A stretch of 64,000 nucleotides of DNA from Aliitabrizicola sp041905595 (GTDB lineage: Bacteria; Pseudomonadota; Alphaproteobacteria; Rhodobacterales; Rhodobacteraceae): NCBI GenBank assembly GCA_041905595.1, contig JAYRKT010000025.1:4865-68864 (forward strand), written 5' to 3'. Shown here piece by piece: positions 61,161 through 64,000 of this stretch. A program made the position numbers and the translations under genes. Within the stretch, counting starts at the first letter, position 1, and each line of letters starts with the position of its first letter. The notes below the pieces were generated by a model that searched no databases, was not told the DNA's origin, and saw nothing but the letters and a program-made list of their open reading frames with translations.

Positions 61161-62453
61161 ATGGTCGATATCGCCACCCGCGTCTATAACCACAAATGGA
61201 AGATCGACCCGATCGTCCGGTCGCTGATCGACACCGACTTTTACAAACTGCTGATGTGCCAGTCGATCTACCGGAACCACCCCGAGACGAATGTCGAATT
61301 CTCGCTTATCAACCGGTCGACGAAGATCCGGCTGGCCGACCTGATCGACGAAGGCGAGTTGCGCGAACAGTTGGACCATGTCCGGACACTGCGCCTGTCC
61401 CGCGGGGAAAGCACCTGGCTGCGGGGCAACACTTTCTACGGCAAGCGCCAGATGTTCCGCCCCGACTTCATGGAATGGTTCGAGCACTTCCAGTTGCCGC
61501 CCTATCATCTGGAAAGGCGCGACGGCCAGTACGAGCTGACCTTCGAGGGCCGTTGGCCCGAGGTCATGCTGTGGGAGATTCCGGCCATCGCCATCATCAT
61601 GGAACTGCGCAGCCGTGCGGTGCTGGAAAAGCTTGGTCGCTTCGAGTTGCAGGTGCTCTATGCCCGCGCGATGACGAAGCTGTGGGAAAAGATCGAGCAC
61701 CTGCGCCAGATCGAAGATCTTCGCATCGCCGATTTCGGCACGCGCCGGAGGCATTCCTTTTTATGGCAGGACTGGTGCGTGCAGGCGATGATCGAGGGGC
61801 TGGAAGGCAAGTTCACCGGGACCTCCAACTGTCTGATCGCCATGCGCCGCGAGGTCGAGGCGATCGGCACCAACGCGCATGAATTGCCGATGGTCTATGC
61901 TGCGCTGGCGGAGACCGATGCCGAACTGGCCGAGGCGCCCTATCGCGTTCTTGCAGACTGGCATGAAGAGCATGAAGGCAACCTGAGGATCATCCTGCCC
62001 GACACTTATGGCACCGAAGGCTTCCTGCGGAACGCGCCCGACTGGCTGGCCAGCTGGACAGGCATCCGCATCGACTCCGGCGATCCCGCCACGGGGGCCG
62101 AGATCGCGATCAAGTGGTGGCAGGAGCGCGGGGAGGACCCGCGGCAGAAGTTGGTCATCTTCTCCGACGGTCTGGATGTCGAGAAGATCGAGGAACTGCA
62201 CCGCCGCTTCGCCGGCCGGGTCAAGGTCAGCTTCGGCTGGGGTACGATGCTGACCAACGATTTCCGCGGTCTTGTTCCGGGCGATGAACTCGCGCCGTTC
62301 AGCCTGGTCTGCAAGGCGGTTTCGGCGAATGGCCGGCCCACGGTGAAGCTGTCGGACAACCCCAACAAGGCGATGGGACCGGCCGACGAGATCGAGCGTT
62401 ACAAGCGCGTTTTCGGCGTCGGCAAGCAGGTCGCTGCCGAGGTTGTGGTCTAG
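61161..62453 (+). CDS. pncB: Nicotinate phosphoribosyltransferase
   Basis: 430 aa from ATG 61161 (GGAG at 61150-61153). Blocks: LIDTDFYKLLMCQSIYRNHP at the N-terminus, FGTRRRHSFLWQDWCVQAMI, GTSNCLIAMRREVEAIGTNA with catalytic His in NAHELPMVYAAL, RIDSGDPATGAEIAIKWW and FGWGTMLTNDFRG. It makes nicotinate mononucleotide using PRPP and ATP. It works directly after PncA. Its stop overlaps arfB on the other strand by 4 bp. Confidence 0.97.
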   Translation: MVDIATRVYNHKWKIDPIVRSLIDTDFYKLLMCQSIYRNHPETNVEFSLINRSTKIRLADLIDEGELREQLDHVRTLRLSRGESTWLRGNTFYGKRQMFRPDFMEWFEHFQLPPYHLERRDGQYELTFEGRWPEVMLWEIPAIAIIMELRSRAVLEKLGRFELQVLYARAMTKLWEKIEHLRQIEDLRIADFGTRRRHSFLWQDWCVQAMIEGLEGKFTGTSNCLIAMRREVEAIGTNAHELPMVYAALAETDAELAEAPYRVLADWHEEHEGNLRIILPDTYGTEGFLRNAPDWLASWTGIRIDSGDPATGAEIAIKWWQERGEDPRQKLVIFSDGLDVEKIEELHRRFAGRVKVSFGWGTMLTNDFRGLVPGDELAPFSLVCKAVSANGRPTVKLSDNPNKAMGPADEIERYKRVFGVGKQVAAEVVV

Positions 62454-62872
62454 TCTTCCGCCTTTGGCGCGGCGCGGCCAGCCTTCACTTCCGAACGGAC
62501 GGCCTTCGCCTCCAGCCGCCGACGCTGGCTGCCAAGCGTGGGTTTCGTGGCGATCCGTCGCTTTGGCGCGACCAGCGCCTGACGGATCATCTCGACCAGC
62601 CGTTCGCGGGCCAGTTCGCGATTGCGGATCTGGCTGCGGGTTTCCTCGGCGCGGATCACGATGGCGCCATCGGTTGTCCAGCGCCGCCCCGCCAAGCGCT
62701 TCAACCGAGCTTTGACCGGGGTGGTCAAGTGTGGCGACCGTTCCGCCTCGAATCGCAATTCAACAGCCGTCTCGACCTTGTTCACATTCTGCCCACCGGG
62801 GCCCGACGAACGAGAGAATGTCTCGGTCAACTCCCAGTCAGCAATGGTGAGGGTGTCGGTGATCCGCAGCAT
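62450..62872 (-). CDS. arfB: Alternative ribosome-rescue factor / peptidyl-tRNA hydrolase ArfB
   Basis: 140 aa from ATG 62872. The release-factor catalytic motif SSGPGGQNVNK (GGQ) is near residues 22-32, and the basic tail (APKRRIATKPTLGSQRRRLE, KAVRSEVKAGRAAPKAED) is the ArfB tail that enters the mRNA channel of stalled ribosomes. It hydrolyses peptidyl-tRNA on non-stop ribosomes. Confidence 0.94.
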   Translation of the reverse strand: MLRITDTLTIADWELTETFSRSSGPGGQNVNKVETAVELRFEAERSPHLTTPVKARLKRLAGRRWTTDGAIVIRAEETRSQIRNRELARERLVEMIRQALVAPKRRIATKPTLGSQRRRLEAKAVRSEVKAGRAAPKAED

Positions 62873-62900
62873 GGCGCAGGTTTCCGGGACGGTAGTCCAC

Positions 62901-62930
62901 AAGAGAAAGGGTCGCCCCGCGAGGCGACCC
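62901..62930 (-). terminator. Intrinsic terminator of the small transcription unit
   Basis: On the minus strand: GGGTCGCC, loop TCGCGG, GGCGACCC, then TTTCTCTT. The stem is 8 bp. It closes the short unit that begins near 63123, and separates it from arfB. Confidence 0.7.
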
Positions 62931-62941
62931 CTTCCGAGTTC

Positions 62942-63075
62942 AAGGAGATGGGCCAGTTAGGTTTCAAGCCCAATCGCTGGTCTGTTCACACGGGGGCTGC
63001 CCCTAGCAAACACTCCCTCCGACTGTCCCGACACCTCTCTCCAATATCCCTCTAGACACTGGATCACCTCCTTTC
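62942..63075 (-). ncRNA. Candidate structured small RNA with internal SD/anti-SD pairing
   Basis: The AAGGAGGTG of the Shine-Dalgarno (63073-63065) can pair over nine bases with CATCTCCTT (62950-62942), allowing one G-U pair. Between them are more purine runs (AGAGGG, GGAGAGAGG, GGAGGGAG). With a promoter-like TTGACA upstream and a terminator downstream, this looks like an independent transcript of about 170-190 nt. Confidence 0.45.
62957..63067 (-). CDS. Possible 36-aa leader peptide with a perfect extended Shine-Dalgarno
   Basis: The minus strand carries GAAAGGAGGTGATCC (63075-63061), the exact complement of the 16S rRNA 3' end. A GTG within it (63067) opens a 36-codon frame beginning VIQCLEGYWREVSGQS and ending NRPAIGLET at TAA 62957-62959; another GTG at 63058 starts an 18-codon frame. 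Either, or neither, may be translated; the unit could simply be a ribosome-binding RNA. I do not assign a function. Confidence 0.35.
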   Translation of the reverse strand: MIQCLEGYWREVSGQSEGVFARGSPRVNRPAIGLET

Positions 63076-63094
63076 AATGGGTTGCCGATATACG

Positions 63095-63123
63095 AATCGT
63101 GCCACAGATTTTGTGTTTGTCAA
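63095..63123 (-). promoter_or_regulatory. Candidate promoter of the small transcription unit
   Basis: On the minus strand, TTGACA (63123-63118), 17-bp spacer, ACGATT (63100-63095). It begins just after the stop of the queuosine-precursor transporter gene, so the small unit need not depend on it. Confidence 0.4.
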
Positions 63124-63129
63124 AATCTT

Positions 63130-63753
63130 TCACGCAACCCTTGCGAGCTTTCGCCGAATAAACAGGCGGAACGGCATCAGCGCCACAAAAGCGATCAACA
63201 GCTTTATCAGATAGTCGGCGCAGGCCAGTGAAACCCACAGCGGCAAGACCGGACCATGGCCCAGAAGCGGGATGGCCTCATTGGCCCAGGACACATCGTT
63301 CGCCGGTTCAAGGAAGCTCAGCTGGGCCGCGAAGGCGATAGAGAAGAACAGGCCGGTATCCAGCACAGAACTTATGATCGGCGACACAAGCGGCGGCTTC
63401 CACCACGCGTCGCGCCGCATCCGGTCGAAGATCGTGACATCCATGAGCTGCGACGCGAGGAAGGCGGCTCCGGAGCCAAGCGCGACACGGAAGCTGACCA
63501 GGGGGCCGAACTCGCCCTGGATTTGCGAGCCGACCAGCGAGCAGGCGATGCCAGTGATGAAGCCGGCGACGACGACCTTGCGCGCAGCCGATGCCCCGTG
63601 GAAGCGGTTCGTCAACTCGTTCACGAGGAAGGCGAAGGGATAGGTGAAGGCACCCCAGGTCAGCCATTGGCCGAACAGGAACTGCACGAGGATGTTCGAG
63701 GCCACGACGATCGCAGCCATGGCCGCAACGGCCGGCAGAAGTTTCTTGTCCAT
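63130..63753 (-). CDS. Queuosine precursor transporter, YhhQ/VUT family
   Basis: 207 aa from ATG 63753 (CGGATCAG upstream; the longer frame is noise). Five to six membrane helices; family blocks TYPFAFLVNELTNRFHGASA, VALGSGAAFLASQLMDVTIF and SPIISSVLDTGLFFSIAFAA. It imports preQ0/preQ1 for queuosine synthesis. No preQ1 riboswitch is recognisable in the 80 bp upstream; only a CCCCGA-TCC-TCGGGG hairpin lies there. Confidence 0.9.
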   Translation of the reverse strand: MDKKLLPAVAAMAAIVVASNILVQFLFGQWLTWGAFTYPFAFLVNELTNRFHGASAARKVVVAGFITGIACSLVGSQIQGEFGPLVSFRVALGSGAAFLASQLMDVTIFDRMRRDAWWKPPLVSPIISSVLDTGLFFSIAFAAQLSFLEPANDVSWANEAIPLLGHGPVLPLWVSLACADYLIKLLIAFVALMPFRLFIRRKLARVA

Positions 63754-63788
63754 GTCTGATCCGTTTTGACAAGGTAGCGGAGACTTGA

Positions 63789-63803
63789 CCCCGATCCTCG
63801 GGG
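63789..63803. other. Short hairpin between the phytase-like gene and the transporter gene
   Basis: CCCCGA-TCC-TCGGGG, a perfect 6-bp stem, no U-tract. It may weakly end the upstream minus-strand gene. Confidence 0.25.
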
Positions 63804-63835
63804 CGGGCCGCCTTACCGCGCGATGACCGGCAAAG

Positions 63836-64000
63836 TCAATCGGGAAGCCGGACTTCGACCAGTTCGGTGCCGCGCGGGTCAACAAAGTTGTCGTCGGAGA
63901 CCATCGTTGCCCTCAGGCCGCCGTCGGCGGCCCGCCACACCGCGACGCTTTCCAGATTGCCGAAGCGGCCGGCATCCGAAGTAAAGATCGTCTCACCCGG
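63836..64000 (-). CDS. Esterase-like phytase-family protein (C-terminal part only)
   Basis: 54 codons plus stop are in the window and the frame stays open at position 64000. The segment FGNLESVAVWRAADGGLRAT, then MVSDDNFVDPRGTELVEVRL, matches the C-terminal end of the esterase-like activity of phytase domain (SDDNF is its hallmark). It is usually an exported protein of unknown substrate. Confidence 0.75.
   Translation of the reverse strand, partial: PGETIFTSDAGRFGNLESVAVWRAADGGLRATMVSDDNFVDPRGTELVEVRLPD

Noticed and set aside
60437..61177. Long minus-strand open frame ahead of trhO
   Set aside because: It is the antisense shadow of pncA; the TrhO homology starts at ATG 60436.
63061..63075. 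Plus-strand match to the 16S rRNA 3' end (GGATCACCTCCTTTC)
   Set aside because: Only 15 nt match and no rRNA sequence flanks it, so it is not a 16S fragment; it is the reverse complement of a minus-strand Shine-Dalgarno.
63754..63835. preQ1 riboswitch before the queuosine-precursor transporter gene
   Set aside because: I could not find the conserved preQ1-I or preQ1-II elements in this stretch.

Overview
The window is chromosomal DNA from a GC-rich alphaproteobacterium, most likely Rhodobacterales (Rhodobacter, Gemmobacter or Paracoccus-like). The evidence is the protein flavour, the ppi-argJ-mutT block divergent from secA, the rimP-nusA-ylxR-infB operon with the alphaproteobacterial YlxR-L7Ae fusion, and UbiG, BioC-like and HemP/Bfd/Bfr proteins of alphaproteobacterial type. 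It is densely coded, with many ATGA or TGATG junctions. I saw no tRNA, rRNA, insertion sequence, prophage or CRISPR array. Many start codons were placed by choosing the Shine-Dalgarno-supported or stop-overlapping start inside a longer open frame.

Layout. 1-3022: partial BioC-like methyltransferase, divergent from comF-grxC-nit1-marR. 3085-6451: three overlapping surface-sugar genes (epimerase-like, PglC/WcaJ-type phosphoglycosyltransferase, CapD/FlaA1-type dehydratase). 6557-12812: yihY facing tamA-tamB. 12844-21375: complete D-xylose system, with a ROK repressor divergent from xylF-xylH-xylG-xylB-xylA and an aldo-keto reductase; the control region holds a clear dyad and promoter. 21446-25759: AI-2E/PerM-family protein, ubiG, prolyl iminopeptidase, methyltransferase. 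25782-31408: rimP-nusA-ylxR-infB with a promoter, a leader terminator, a hairpin at the nusA/ylxR junction and a bidirectional terminator. 31434-37250: 46-codon gene, mutT, argJ, parvulin isomerase, secA. 37407-40671: two envelope proteins and radC.

40725-57058 is the most distinctive region. Thirteen tightly packed minus-strand genes encode a class-III aminotransferase, two PYROXD2-like FAD oxidoreductases, a GcvT-like folate-dependent protein, two Rieske oxygenases, a complete PotDABC-type ABC importer, a DMSP-lyase-family cupin, a YtcJ-type amidohydrolase and a methyltransferase. Divergent from them is a BetI-like TetR regulator, and the shared intergenic region carries a TTGAC-N6-GTCAA dyad. 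I read this as an uncharacterised pathway for uptake and demethylation or oxidation of a quaternary-amine or betaine-like compound; the substrate cannot be named from sequence alone.

57067-64000: di-haem oxidoreductase, bfr-bfd-hemP iron/haem genes, trhO divergent from pncA-pncB, arfB, a small independent transcription unit with a perfect extended Shine-Dalgarno sequence (62901-63123), a queuosine-precursor transporter and the end of a phytase-like esterase gene.
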